64,000 bases of DNA. It comes from Cryptomeria japonica (taxonomy: Eukaryota > Streptophyta > Pinopsida > Cupressales > Cupressaceae). The DNA is taken from assembly GCF_030272615.1 (NCBI RefSeq), contig NC_081405.1:652138920-652202919 (forward strand), in the 5' to 3' direction. Numbering within the stretch: the first letter of the stretch is position 1; the number at the start of each line of letters is the position of its first letter. The notes below the pieces were generated by a model, which saw nothing but the letters and a program-made list of their open reading frames with translations, was not told the origin of the DNA and ran no database searches. This document shows, piece after piece, positions 1 to 11,845 of this stretch. A program made the position numbers and the translations under genes.

Positions 1-699
1 GGGCAGAGATACCTTTTTTTCGTGTCCGAATTGGTTTAAGAGAATGAAGTGGTAGGTGTGGGCCTTGGAGAAACGACCCTCAACTGTGATGTATTCCATA
101 ATTGCATTCAAAACCCAGCCCCATAGTTTCTTGATATTAGTAGCTTCGTAGTAGCCCCCAGTGGCTTTACCGATTCTATCCCTCTCTTTCTCTTTTTGCG
201 GGAACAGATTGACCACATTGTTGGAGACTTTAAGGTCTTGAAAGAAATTAAGCCCAGTGTGGGGCATACCAGTCACTGTAGCTATGAGCCCATCCTCCAG
301 CTTGAACTTAACTCCATATATTTTAAAGGCGCCATTAGACCAATTTTTGGAAATCTTGGAAACAACGAGGTTTACCCTACCTTTATCATAGTCCACGAGC
401 TTCTCCATGAACCTTGCGAGAGAACCCTTGTCTAGTTTTGCCCACACTTTCAACATCGCTTTCCAAGTTGATGTATTGTCTGGTTCCTCCCTCCTTAGGT
501 CTCCTCCCATCTTTGGATTCAGACTATTTGCTCTGTTTCTCTGCAAACTAAGCCCTTCTTTCCCAAAGTTGCTCAAGATTTTGCACTGGGAAACCCACAA
601 AGCATGCAACAAATTATTAAAGATTGTTGGAGATCTTCCACTTTGCCAAGTAATGATGACCTTTCCATCAAGGCATAAATTATTCATATTCCCTATCAT
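1..699 (-). CDS. Uncharacterised ORF, truncated by the window edge
   Basis: Reading the minus strand from the first Met at 699 leftwards, the frame stays open to base 1 (233 codons); the open frame itself begins near 756. The protein is basic and globular-looking. It has W/F-rich motifs such as ITWQSGRSP and LLHALWVSQ, then FKIYGVKFKL, then TGMPHTGLNFF, and near the window edge YHFILLNQFGH. I do not recognise the family. The pattern of a short beta segment followed by TGMP-x-G loosely recalls the LPxGExTxTxxDVxxLxGLP block of plant-mobile-domain proteins, but the match is weak. It overlaps, in another frame, the end of the decayed LINE RNase H next to it. It has no stop codons, unlike its neighbours, so it may be younger or still selected. 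Confidence 0.45.
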   Translation of the reverse strand, partial: MIGNMNNLCLDGKVIITWQSGRSPTIFNNLLHALWVSQCKILSNFGKEGLSLQRNRANSLNPKMGGDLRREEPDNTSTWKAMLKVWAKLDKGSLARFMEKLVDYDKGRVNLVVSKISKNWSNGAFKIYGVKFKLEDGLIATVTGMPHTGLNFFQDLKVSNNVVNLFPQKEKERDRIGKATGGYYEATNIKKLWGWVLNAIMEYITVEGRFSKAHTYHFILLNQFGHEKKVSLP

Positions 700-1650
700 G
701 ATTATAATGTCCTTCTCTCCCCATATGACGGTCCTTTCTAAGGAGCTCTTTAATGTTTAAATTAAGATCTTCCCCATGCCAAATCGATTGGGAGTCAGAA
801 TAAGCTCCTATATTCACTAGACAGTCTGCCACACTATTTTACTCTCTAAAGGCATGTTGAATAATAATTTCTTTAAAACTTGCAATGATCTCCCTAGCTT
901 TCATGATAATATTTTCAATTGACCAAGATGGCTCTGACTCCCCCTTCAAACACTTAATAATATTAAGTGAATCTCCCTTGAGCCATAATTTATCATAATT
1001 AATACTTTTGGCTACAATTAAGGTGTTCAGGGTAGCTGAGGCTTCAAAAAAATGACTAGTTTGATTCCCCAAGGGACTGACCACCGCCTTTAAACAACTT
1101 CCAACAAAATTCCTGATAATGCCCTCGTATCTGTCTTTACTCAGATTCCCCTTTGAGGCCCCATCAAAGTTAGCCTTAATCCACCCCTGAGGAGGAAAAC
1201 ACCAAACGAGACCTTCTCTTCCTTTCTCCTTGCTAGTAGTAGTGGTGGAGAGGTTCCACCTATCTTTGAAGTCATCTTTAGCAGCTGATCCATAATCAGT
1301 GCCATAGAGGCATTCAAATATACTCCTATAAATTTTATCTGCCACCACTTCAGGAATAGCCCTTTTATCCCTAAAATTACTATTGTTATGCTCTTTCCAG
1401 ATATTCTAGATAACAATCAGCAGAGTAAGTCTCCAAGTCTCCACAATTTTAGGATTAGAATTAGGGCAGTGCCATTGCTGCCAGGAATCCCCTAGGGAGT
1501 TCAGGAAAAACCAACTCAGGTTCCACTTGCTTAAGATGATTTTCTAGATATCCTGACTAAAAGTGCACTGATTGAGAATATGGAAAGTCTTCTCTTCTTC
1601 CCTGCAACAAAGAGAACACCTATTAGGAAAGACAAAACCTCTCTTTTGAC
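672..1650 (-). pseudogene. LINE-like reverse transcriptase C-terminus (zf-RVT + RNase H)
   Basis: One minus-strand frame first gives a zinc-binding block (FPNRCSLCCREEEKTFHILNQC, a CxxC...H...C layout), then a tryptophan-rich linker, then an RNase H fold. The RNase H contains GWIKANFDGASKGN, FFEASATLN, LWLKGDSLNIIKCL and, after a stop, NSVADCLVNIGA. These match the D, E, D and final D/H-type blocks of the RVT_3-like RNase H at the end of plant non-LTR retrotransposon polyproteins. The second block has lost the usual AE.EAL context. In-frame stops lie at 1544-1546, 1406-1408 and 839-841, so it is dead. No RT core is visible; the 5' part is missing. Confidence 0.7.
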
Positions 1651-2073
1651 TGTTTCAATTGTGACTATTTCACCTTATAAGAAACATAATTATTTCATGA
1701 ATACCTTAAGGAATACCTGGAGAAAAAATTGATGTTGCTGTTCACTTTACTTCTGACTGGAAATTTGACAAATTCCTCCAAATCTCAAGTTCATTCATAT
1801 AGAGTCGCCACCTCCCTAAAGAGGAATAAAATTTAAACCACTGATCTACACTCTAAAACACTTTCAGATTTCTGGGTCTCACCACACACAACAGAGACAA
1901 TATTTTAAATTTCAAAGCAACAAGACTTTCCAGGATACATGTTTTCAAATCTGAAAATGACTTTCAGATTTCTAAACTTCTAAGACTCTTCCCCAAATGA
2001 ATTTTGGTTAGACTCATGGGTTCCACTTGACATAAATTTTTTACATCATTCTCCCTAGCACAGTCGCCATTTT
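1651..2073 (-). mobile_element. Start of internal region of reverse giant-LTR element
   Basis: This is non-coding DNA between the PBS next to the LTR ending at 2074 and the LINE remnant. Read on the minus strand it matches in layout the first few hundred bases inside the plus-strand giant-LTR element (46515-46990). Both contain a second AGGTGGCGACTCT block roughly 250-420 bp from the LTR. The gag ORF expected further left is absent. The element is therefore truncated here, or interrupted by the LINE-like sequence. Confidence 0.55.
2052..2069 (-). other. tRNA primer-binding site of reverse giant-LTR element
   Basis: On the minus strand TGGCGACTGTGCTAGGGA follows the LTR terminus ...AACAACA after four or five A residues. 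The same arrangement (AACAACA, A spacer, TGG...) occurs at 46511-46536 in the plus-strand copy. That is how I place the 3' end of this LTR at 2074. I infer its role from position and the leading TGG; the cognate tRNA was not identified. Confidence 0.65.
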
Positions 2074-5000
2074 TGTTGTTCATCAAAATTGATGAACCCA
2101 AATACACCTGCAATTGATCTATGAAGTAGCCAATTCAATCTATGAAGAACCTCAGGGCTTGGACAACATGACAAGGATATAAATCCTTCTACTCTTCAGG
2201 CTCTACAAAACCTAGGCGGGTATACCTTTTATGCTTAAAATTAAACCTATTACACACCTATGACAACATCAATAGAAACATATAGATCTAACCAGGGCTC
2301 AACAACAAGTACGTTATTACAGATAGGCTAGATCTACACATAAAAATCAGCTATGTTTGAGCATGAGATAAATGGAACAATTCAACAGATCATAAAATAA
2401 AGATATTTTGATTGGATTTTAAATTATTTGACAATCCCTTCAATTGCAAGATCAATGCCTTATCCAAGGGCAACAGAGTCACATGTCAAACTATAGATGA
2501 AAACTTCTATTGTAAACCCATCTTCATTATTAAGTATTCATGCATTAATGCCTTGCATAAATGTATTACTAAGATCATTCATAAAATCATCAGATCTTGA
2601 AACTGTATTCCATTATCCATGATTTATTACAAAATTTAAATTCTTCTTTGAAGAATCCCTGCAAACAATCACAACTATCTCCTTGAGATGGCAAATTTCA
2701 ACCTCCTTGAGGATCTTATTTGAATAAATGAAAGTACAAATCTAGAGACGATCTTGTGTGAATTTATGCATGCCTTACACAAGAACCTGCAACTAAGAAC
2801 GCCTACAGTAAGAACTAAACTCCATTACTCAAAGAAAAGTCCCGCCCTTTCCAGTCTTCAAGAAAACTCAAAATTGGAAACCATGAAAATATGGAGCCTT
2901 TCTCCAAATTTCTGGAACCCCTACAAATGAGAAGAAATGGGAATAAGAAGAAGAGGGAAAAAGATCAGAATCCATCAAAACATGCCAAGTGTCATTTTTC
3001 CATAACTGCAAGAATATATCATTTTCTTCCTGTGGCAACTACTCTCAAAATATCTGAGATCTGTTGAAACTAATCTCATAAATACATTTCTCATTTTGAA
3101 AGCTTTCCAGTGATATATAATACTTTCATATTCGGCCAAAAATAACCTCTCAGGCGAATTAAACTTGGAATGCAGACCATCATTTAAATTTTTGCATTTT
3201 ACATTATAATCTGCACTATATATTTAATTTTGATTTTTCAATCCATTTTTAGCCTGTGATTCACTGATGGTGTCCACTAGGATGACACCTCATTGCTTTG
3301 CCACTTGGACTACCACATCACCGCCACCTATACGCCATATCATCAGGACCCGCGAGCTGGACCTCCACTTGGACCTGCCACATCACCTTTAGCCATTATG
3401 CGAAAGGTAACAGGCGTGCATCTTTGGCTTGCAAAACAACGTCAACCGTCAGATCTTGAAGAACCTACGTGATTGTTAATTCTTCTCTTTTTCGCACGTG
3501 CTTTTCGCCAGTTCGCGATGGTTAAGTTTCGCACATCTTCCCTTTGTGAGATTGTGCACATCGTCAAATCTTCGGCAACCTACTCACCAGTTAAGGTGCC
3601 CTTTCACTATTAAATTTGCCTCTAGAATCGTGCTTGTGTGGGTGGGGTCCACTTGGTCACCACTTAGCCTCCTTGGTCACCTTAGAAAGCATGCCCACAC
3701 ATGTGGGGTCAGCTTGGGCACCCAACCGACACCTTGTGTCAAAAGCCTTTGAGCTTTGACATTATACTAGTGTGGAGCTTTGCTTATAAATACCAAAAAT
3801 TTCCCTTGCCCAGCCAATGTGGGACTAAAGTATTTTCCTGGGATTTTGCATTTTGAAGGTTTTGCCTAAGACTTTCCATGGTTGCCTTTGCATTTGCTGA
3901 AACTATTTAACCTCCCTTTACTCATACCATGTAGGGAGGATGTTGGCAAAGTTGGATGCTGGATTTAACACCTGCTAATTGCATTTATGTGAAGCTTTTA
4001 ATATCCACGCTAAAGGAGGGGGATTTACACTTGTTAAATGCATTTGTTTTAAAACTTCATGCTGCCTCTTTTGAGCCACTCTGTAGGGATAGAAGATTCC
4101 TTGGCAATCAAACTTGTGAATTGCATTGGCTTTGGAGTTTTCATTATGCTCATTTCCATCACCTGCCAATGCATTTGGTTGGAAATCTCTCTACCTCCAA
4201 TGCCACATTTATTACTTTAGAGTTTAATTGCCTTCTTCATTTGCCAATGCACAAAAGGATTTAGATTTCAATGCCACTTGCATACTGTATCATTTGGGGG
4301 TTTCAACATTTTTGTTACTTTCAACGCCACACACACAACAAGGAATATTTGGCATTATGGCTGCCAATTACATTTGCCGAAATTTTAATTACTTTCCAAT
4401 GACACATTTTACTCTCGTCAATGCATTTGCTGCTAATTTCATTTTTTATGTGCCTACCAAACACGTTTGCTGGTATTTTTCATTTGCTAGAGAGTTTTTT
4501 CAGCCTTCTAGATGGCCACATTGACATCTCCTTCTAGCTCACAACATGGAGGAAGATTAATGCAGATTGCATTTGTTGAAAGATTAAAATGCCCACTCCT
4601 TTCATTTAAAATGCCAATAACATTTGAAAGTGAGTTTGAAACACCATGTCTGCCAATATTATATTAAAATTTAAATGTCTTTGCTAAAATTTCTGAATAT
4701 GCCCCTTTACCCATACCACACCACATACCGCAAGGAGTATGACGACTTTGGGCCAATAGAAATTTGGAATTATGCCTGCCATTGCAATTTGTGAAGTTTT
4801 TATTGCCAGCTAAAAGAATACCATAAAGTTCCATAAAAAACCTCTCAGTTATATGCCCACATAATGAAACAGAATCATCTCTTAATAAACGAATTTTCTC
4901 ATATGCATTTGAGCTAGTATTGATATGCATTACTCTGAATTAAGACCAGTTCGCCATAAAATTAATGCTTAGGCATCTATCCAGGTCGGGCCCCAAAGTG

Positions 5001-7372
5001 GGTCCGGCTAAAAAAAAAAATCATTTTCATGCAACTGACTTTCAAAATACCTTACAAAGCTTAAACATACATCTGGAATCGATCTGCACCATTTTCGGAT
5101 CATTAAACTGAGTTTTGCAACTTTCAGGCACTTGCACCACATTTTCGCATTTAATCGCAAAGACGTAATTTTCAAACTGGTCAAAACACCTTTCTGGACC
5201 TTGCAAACTGACAGGCATGTACTCTGATATACAAACATTGATGCAAAGAATCATGAAAATCCAACCAATAACCTCAAATCATTCGTGAAGTTCAATCATC
5301 AACACAAATCTTCCAACATGTTAGAGGCATTGTCATATATTTCCCAACAAAATCATCAAACAAATAACCATTATCAAATCTTCTCCATAGATATAAATTC
5401 ATCATGATTTTAGATCCAAATATTATGCATTAAATATGAATCATTTAAACCCTTCATCTATTCATTTCTTGCAAATGAATATCAAGAATTTTCCCAAACT
5501 ATGAAATTGACTCTATTCTGGTCATGAAATTATAGTCATGAATAGTCATTAATAATGTTTAAAATATTAACCACCCAAACAATCTCTCTGGTCAGATTAT
5601 AGAAAATCTAGTTATAAAACTTTCCTCCAAATTATAGAAAGATCCAATGGTTAAATCCAAAGTTATGATGATTTTTCCAAAATTGGTCACCGTGAATTAG
5701 GGTTTTGGGTAGTTCCAAACGGTTTTCACCAAAACATTCATAACTTTCTCAAAACTGAATGAAATAAACTCAAACCAAAAGAAATGGAAACATTATTCAA
5801 TATAATACACTATAATTATGGAAATACACTTGTTTCCAAGCTGTACATGGCTGCACAAGGCTTGGAAACAAGAGGAAAAACTTTCAAGACCACAAAACAA
5901 GAGATTGAAACAATGAAAATATGATACCAAAATGTTTCCAATGCTTTCCAATTCCTTCTCCAATTTTTACATACACTTACGAACAACCATTATAGAGGTT
6001 TTATAGCATTTTAATCTTCACATGGAAGTTACAACTACCCAACTTCCTCTCATGACCATACAACTTCCCATTTTGGTCTTTTTACAACTTTTGAAAAGTT
6101 GCATTTTACAACTTTTGACTCAAATGACTTTAAACTTTCACAAGAACCTTCAAAACATATTAGGATGGAATAATAATGTATTTTTGTCACCATTTTACCC
6201 CTCAAAGGTTATTTTATACAAATTTTACCAAATGACTAATTCAAGATCTTATTAGGACAATTTGGACAACTCATTACAATGGGCTCTTTTAGCCTTACAT
6301 ATTGATTCATATTGACTCAAAATGACATTACAAATGAAAATGTAATTGAATATAATTATGAATTGATTTTTATCCTCTTATAGACTCCTTTTGTGCCTTT
6401 GTGTTAGGTGCTCCTGCACCAAACATGAACTCTACCAAGCGGTTTTTCAAGAAGAATCCCAAGTGAACAAATATTAATGGTCAAAGATGACCAACTGGCT
6501 TTGTCGACACTGCGGACCCGATGAAGTCAATGCGCAGGCAACTCATGATGCCTTTCTTACAAATATCAAACAACCTCCATAGACCCTCAAATCTGAGGCA
6601 TAGGTACCTTGCAGTACAGATCAAAACTTAGAATGCTCAGTTCGACTGGAAAGATGATAGGGTGTAAATGGTGCGCTCATGAAAATAGCTACTTTAACTG
6701 ATGCGGCAATGAAAGTACGGAACACTGAATAAGGTGGCTCAAGAAACCCTTTTGAAAACTGATCAAATGGATTGGCAGGAGCTTGAAATTTGAAACATAG
6801 TTTGTCTTTTATATCAACAATATCCCAAAATAAACATTCTGACATGAAATTCACCCTGGGGCAACTTTTACACTTATGCAAAATAGGGCTCTGACTAGTT
6901 GTCAAAATAGGGACTTGTCAAACAATAAACTGCAAATGGATTGAGCTTACCAAACTGAGCAAATGGATTCATAAATAAATGAAATTTGGCATGTTGACTT
7001 ACATTTATGCATATAATTCAATCCATTTTTTATTTCACCATGACTATCAACGGGGAAAAAGATATAGGAGCTCAAAGTAGTCCACTTAATAAAATCAACA
7101 TTTGCACCTAAAATACACTTTCATCTCACCCCTTGAAATGGGTACCTGATAAATTGATCCAAACTGAATTCTAAAAGTTGCATAACACTTCATAGGCTAA
7201 ATGTAAGGTGTAGGACACACTTCCCAAGCTTTACCCTTTGAAAATCATTTGGCACCATTTTACCCTCTCTCTAACTAGGCCATTCAAACTGACTCACTTT
7301 ATGATCATTTGGAAATATAGAGCAAAATTTTGAAATGGGCCTCTCAAATTCACTCAAATTTAATGAGTCCCA
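2074..7372 (-). repeat. Giant LTR (about 5.3 kb), reverse copy
   Basis: On the minus strand it starts TGGGACTCATT at 7372, exactly like the two plus-strand LTRs at 41779 and 50246, and ends AACAACA before a PBS. Shared landmarks in the same order include the GAGGCCCATT block (7332-7345), the GGGCCCGAC/GGACCCACTTTGGGGC block (4986-5008) and the TATA-containing stretch near 3783. The same GGTGACC...GGTGGACCCCAC sequence follows that stretch. Because the PBS lies beyond its 3' end, this is a 5' LTR. It is clearly more diverged from the other two copies than they are from each other, so it is an older insertion or another subfamily. Its ORFs are not shared with the other copies and look non-coding. 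Confidence 0.75.
3783..3793 (-). promoter_or_regulatory. Candidate TATA box in reverse giant LTR
   Basis: On the minus strand TATTTATAAGC is followed by AAAGC and a CACACTAGTATAATGTCAAAG stretch. The equivalent TTTATAAGC at 44600 and 53069 has the same downstream context. Conservation between a diverged and two similar LTRs supports a core promoter; no transcript data are available. Confidence 0.45.
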
Positions 7373-7373
7373 A

Positions 7374-8383
7374 TAGATCCAGCTGACAACTACAATCAAT
7401 TGACATTTTTGAAAACCTTTGTCATTGATGTCAAAGAGGGAGTAGTATGAATGAGAAAAATGATAACAGAAGAAATCATCTGCTCAGGGGGAGCACACAG
7501 TTTTGGTAAGACAGTTTTGGCAAGATTTTTGGATAACACATTTTGGATACAATTTTGGCTTTTTCTCATGAGTGTTGCCATCAATGCCAAAGGGGGAGAT
7601 TGTTGGCAAATGTACAATCCAATGAGAAATTGTAGGTGATTGAAGGTATTTTTATTGATGGCAACCTTGCAATCCTATGGCACCGGCAGGCACCGACACC
7701 GACAGATAGTTTACTGACAACGACAAAGATGACTAGTGGTACCCCAACCAACAGGATTTTATTTATTACATTTTGTATTTAATTGTAATATCTTTTTGTA
7801 AGCTGACAAGGCAAATTGTAATAGGACTCATATATAAATATGAAATCTTGTAGATTATTTAGGATATGTGGACATGGTTAGATTATTGCAGAAGTAATAT
7901 GCAAATATTAAGGCATATTTTGGAGTAAGGTTTATGGTTATTTTGTGAGTTTAAACCGACACTGAACTTGACATAGCGGATGCTGAACCAAAGCAGTACA
8001 TGATATTGGATTTGCATAATCCATTTTTGTAAGTCAGTGAGACTTCCCTTTTTGTAATTAAGCATTGAGCTTTAGGCAGTTGGCCTTTCTGCATGTGCAG
8101 ACCCCTATGGTAAGTAATACTCATTTATTGGCCCATGAGTAAATATTGTGGGTCACAAATCCCACTGAGGTTTTTCCCACACCAGGTTTCCTCATTAAAA
8201 ATATTGTATTATGGTGTGCTTTCTATGTTGTGGTTACTGTTCTTATTTACTGCATTAATTCTTGTTTACTGGTACACTGTTTTGGAATGCAATTTGTTTA
8301 ATAAGATTAGAAAATCTGTAAACCGGCAAGATACTAATTCACGCCCCCCCTTCTCAGTATCTTTGGGAATCCTAATACCATCA
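7374..8383 (+). mobile_element. 3' end of a Ty1/copia element (internal tail plus LTR)
   Basis: The internal tail 7374-7600 contains the CATTGATGTCAAAG-type sequences commonly found before copia 3' LTRs and ends in a polypurine tract, AAAGGGGGAGAT (7589-7600). The LTR begins TGTTGG at 7601 and ends ACCATCA at 8383. The following TATTT (8384-8388) would be the right target-site duplicate. The left partner is not in view, because the reverse giant-LTR element interrupts this element at 7373. No coding sequence of this element remains in the window. Confidence 0.7.
7601..8383 (+). repeat. Copia 3' LTR (783 bp)
   Basis: It is bounded by TGTTGG and CCATCA, preceded by a polypurine tract and followed by an unrelated gag fragment on the opposite strand. 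It contains the T-rich/TTTTTCCCAC...GGTTTCC block and a CACGCCCCCCC block near its 3' end, both typical of plant copia LTRs. A related block (GGCAGTTGGCCTTTCTGCAT followed by GTGCAGACCCC) also occurs, reversed, in the LTR starting at 18611. The two belong to related families. Confidence 0.7.
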
Positions 8384-9139
8384 TATTTTCTTCCTCTTAC
8401 CAGCTACAACTTGTTCATCTCCTTATCCATATTCAACTAAGGGGTGAATGATTTGGTCAATATGTAACTCCCCCTGAGTCTTGTAGCTCCTTTAAGTCAT
8501 AGGAGATAAAACTTGTGCATTTAATGCACAATGATAGTCCATGGTCCTATTTTCCTTCTTCTTCCTCCATGTCTGCTTGGTCTAACTTTTTATCCCCTTT
8601 TCAGTCTAGGGAGCAGGTTTCTTCTTCTCCTGCTGATTGATCCTTGCACTTTTGGATTCTCCATTATAGTCAGAAGTAGTGCTATAGTAGCACACAAAAT
8701 CCATCCCAACCTCATGATTGGGGAACCTTCTAACATACCAGTTAGCTCTTCCTATTCTGACCATGCCTTTTTGGTTGGTTACCGGTTTACTTGAATTCCT
8801 TGCATGTGCACGAACACTTTTCATTTTGTTCCATGCAGGTCTTTGCTTCTCATATATCTTATAACTGCGTCTGAGTTGATTAGAACGGTTCTACTGGTTG
8901 CCATAGGAAGGTGAGTTCTTCTTCCTGCATTCCTAATTTCTATGGCCAAATCCATTGCAGTCATAGCATACAACATTTGCATTTCTAGGAGCAGTAAATG
9001 GATTCTTGTTAGCATAACCGAGAGTTGGAATATGCATGTTTCTACATTCTGATATCTTATGCCCAAATGCATTTCTTCTCTTGCAATCTAGCATGCTATT
9101 CCTAGGAGGAATACCCTATCTATTCTTAGGCCTCATTTT
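8384..9139 (-). pseudogene. Copia gag fragment, zinc-knuckle end (split by insertion)
   Basis: Minus-strand continuation of the gag fragment at 17815-18610. Two further CCHC-like knuckles are visible: CKRRNAFGHKISEC, which has lost its second cysteine, and CYDCNGFGHRN-stop-EC, interrupted by TAG. Multiple knuckles in a long Gag are a feature of SIRE/Maximus-type copia elements. Other in-frame stops occur. The fragment is cut on the left by the copia LTR ending at 8383 and on the right by the insertion at 9140. Confidence 0.6.
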
Positions 9140-10679
9140 TGTTGGCATTATAATACACAAGTGAGATCATTGGCATTCCAATTACAATGAGAGATTGTTG
9201 GCATTTCAACAAGGATATTGAGAAGGTTGTTGATGACTATGGATATAACTGATTAAGGATGTTCACTGTCTTAATATTATTATTTTGTCATTGATGTCAA
9301 GAAATTGATTTTTTGACTTAGTATGATGTTGCCATATCTTAAGCAGTATGATTTGATGAGTATAAAGATGTCGGTAAAAGACACAAAAAGAATATGACGA
9401 ATAAGGGGAGAAATAAGTTATTCAATGGGAAACTATTACCGAGTTAGACAATGATGAGATCATGATGTTTAGATTGTTTTGATATCCTACATATGCTATT
9501 ATTTGAAAGGTTAATACTATACTATGTCACCGAGAAAGGAACCTAGTCGATAAACCCTAAGGAATCTAGTCGGTAAACCCTAAGGTTATCGCTATCGGTT
9601 AATGAAGGCAGAATGTCTACCGAGTGAAGTTTAGTATTTACTGAGTTACAACCGAGTAGTAACAAAATGCATTGAATGAATAAAAGCATTATTTAATGAA
9701 GGAAGCTGATGAGTTGGAGCAGATTAAATGATTGGTAAGCCGTGTATGAGGATTGTTAATGAATCTATGGCAATGAAAGATCGACAAGAAGATCTACAGC
9801 TCAGATTGAACAACAATACACTAGCACAAGTTCCAAGGTGAAAATGCAAGTTCCAAGGCGGGGTAAAATGTTTTCAGATCAAAGGATACATTGAACCTGG
9901 ACAAGATTGAAGATCTGATGGCTATGATTGATCATGGGAAATGTGATCAAGGAGATTAAGCGGTTGGAAGATTGTTTATAAATAGGAAACTGTTGATAAA
10001 TAATGTATGCGGGCAAGTGTATGCACAGGGATGCTACATAGTGATTACCGAGCACAGAAGCTTGAAGACCTGTTTTGATAACAGAGTATAGAGCCCAGTA
10101 GAAGGACAAGATAAGTTCTATGAATAGATTGTATTGAGCAAATAAGAATCTGCTTTAGCATTTTTAGATGTGAAGTTGCAGACATATTTATATTACTGTT
10201 ATTTTGTGAAGTAGCAAAAAATCTCTTAACTGAGGGGACTTAACAGTCTTATTTGTAAAATCCTCTAGCAAGGTGACATTCTTATTGAGTGTTTGAAATC
10301 CTTTAACAAGGTCACTTCTAACAAGGTGAAGATCCTAATAGATTTGAGGGAAATCCCTTAACCGGGTCACATCTAGCAATGTGTTTGTAATCTTTAATAG
10401 GATTTGCTTTTAACCGAGCATACTCTAGAAGAGTATATTTCTTAGTGGGTCTGAAATCCCATAGTGGTTTTTCCCTATTTGGGTTTCCACATTAAATCTG
10501 GTGTTATATGTTTGTGATCTTATCTATTTATGGGTCTGCATGCATTACTATTTTTTTGATAAGGTTACCAAGGTTGAATCTGTTGTTTTTATTGAAGATT
10601 TAGTTTGAATGATTCACCCCCCCCTCTCATATTGTTAACTTGGCATCTGTACTAATCATATTAAGTATCAGAACTATCA
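9140..10679 (+). repeat. 5' LTR of complete copia element (1540 bp)
   Basis: Starts TGTTGGCATT and ends AACTATCA. The start is fixed by the target duplicate ATTTT just before it and by alignment with the 3' LTR; the end is fixed by the PBS two bases later. A run of C residues (near 10618) and the TTTTTCCC...GGGTTTCCAC block mark the 3' half. GTTACCGAG/CGGTAAACC motifs recur through it. Confidence 0.9.
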
Positions 10680-10681
10680 AT

Positions 10682-10693
10682 TGGTATTAGAGC
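10682..10693 (+). other. Primer-binding site (initiator tRNA-Met type)
   Basis: TGGTATTAGAGC lies two bases after the 5' LTR. It differs by one C-to-T change from TGGTATCAGAGC, the usual plant copia site complementary to the 3' end of initiator tRNA-Met. Confidence 0.85.
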
Positions 10694-10744
10694 TTTGGAC
10701 TACGGAAGAAAAGTTTAAAGACACTTGAGTTAAAGATCCAAAAG

Positions 10745-11845
10745 ATGTATAAGAGGGATGCACCGAAGCTGAACAAGTCAAGTTTCTCTACATGGCAGAA
10801 AAGGATGAAGCTGCATCTATCAGGAATTGGAGAATATGTTGTCTATTATCTGGAGAATGATTTCATCACACCGAGCACCTATCCATTGACAATGGAAGAG
10901 ATAAAGGCAAAGCAAGAACATATCCAAGCAATGATTGAAATAACATCTGCATTGACCAACTCAGAGTTTAATGATCTAGAAGGCTGTATTGATGCAAAGG
11001 CAATATGGAACAAGCTCATATCTGTGTATGGTGGAGATGAACATGTTCAAAGAGCAAAAGTGGATAGTCTAAGAGGACAACTTGAATCCATGAGGATGAA
11101 TGAAGGTGAGAACATAACCCAGTATAGTACAAGACTAAAGGAGATTGTAAATCAAATCAAAGGAGCAGGAGGAACCATTGAAGAAAAGGATGTAACAAGT
11201 AAGTTTCTGAGAACCCTTCTACCTGCCTATGCAATTCAAGTCTCTGCAATCAATGAATTAAGGTCTATACCCAATATGCCAGTTTCTTTAGATGTTACTA
11301 TTGGTAAGCTACATGCATTTGAGTTAAGTAACTTTGATAACAGTGGGTCATCAATAAATAAAGTTGAATCTGCATTCAGTTCTTTTCATATTGATGAAAC
11401 TGATGATTACAATGATAGAAAGTATAAGTACTCTGAAGGGAATCACAGTGGAGAAAGTGAAAGATTTTGCAAAAACATGGAGGAGGTACACAAACTATAT
11501 GAGGAAATCAGAAAGCAAGAAGAGTTTGAAGCACTATTGGCCAAGAGGTTACCGAGAGGAAAAGGGAAGTACAAAGGAAAGCTACCTTTGAAATGTTTTA
11601 ACTATGACAGAATTGGACATATGGCTTCTAACTGTCCTGACAAAGAATCTAGTGAAAAGAGAGATTACCGAGATGACAGACAGAAAGATAATCATTACAG
11701 AGGACACCGAGACTTCAGGAGAAGAGATAAAAAGACATGCCTAATAGCTGATGAGGAATCTAATGATGATAAATCAGATGAAACTGATACAGAGGAAGTT
11801 GTTTATGTGGCTATTAAAGATGGGTCAGATGAAGAAAGGGAATAA
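10745..11845 (+). CDS. gag: Copia Gag
   Basis: 366 codons from an ATG 52 bases after the PBS. It forms the nucleocapsid/capsid that packages element RNA in the cytoplasm. The N-terminal KLNKSSFSTWQKRMKLHL block and the central UBN2-type segment (about residues 60-165, with IWNKLISVYGGDE and QYSTRLKEIVNQI) identify copia Gag. A zinc knuckle near residues 284-297 reads CFNYDRIGHMASNC: the second cysteine is Tyr, explained by one G-to-A change, so it is probably impaired. The tail is acidic. The TAA at 11843 separates it from the protease, which continues in the same frame, so the original product was a Gag-Pol fusion. Confidence 0.85.
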   Translation: MYKRDAPKLNKSSFSTWQKRMKLHLSGIGEYVVYYLENDFITPSTYPLTMEEIKAKQEHIQAMIEITSALTNSEFNDLEGCIDAKAIWNKLISVYGGDEHVQRAKVDSLRGQLESMRMNEGENITQYSTRLKEIVNQIKGAGGTIEEKDVTSKFLRTLLPAYAIQVSAINELRSIPNMPVSLDVTIGKLHAFELSNFDNSGSSINKVESAFSSFHIDETDDYNDRKYKYSEGNHSGESERFCKNMEEVHKLYEEIRKQEEFEALLAKRLPRGKGKYKGKLPLKCFNYDRIGHMASNCPDKESSEKRDYRDDRQKDNHYRGHRDFRRRDKKTCLIADEESNDDKSDETDTEEVVYVAIKDGSDEERE

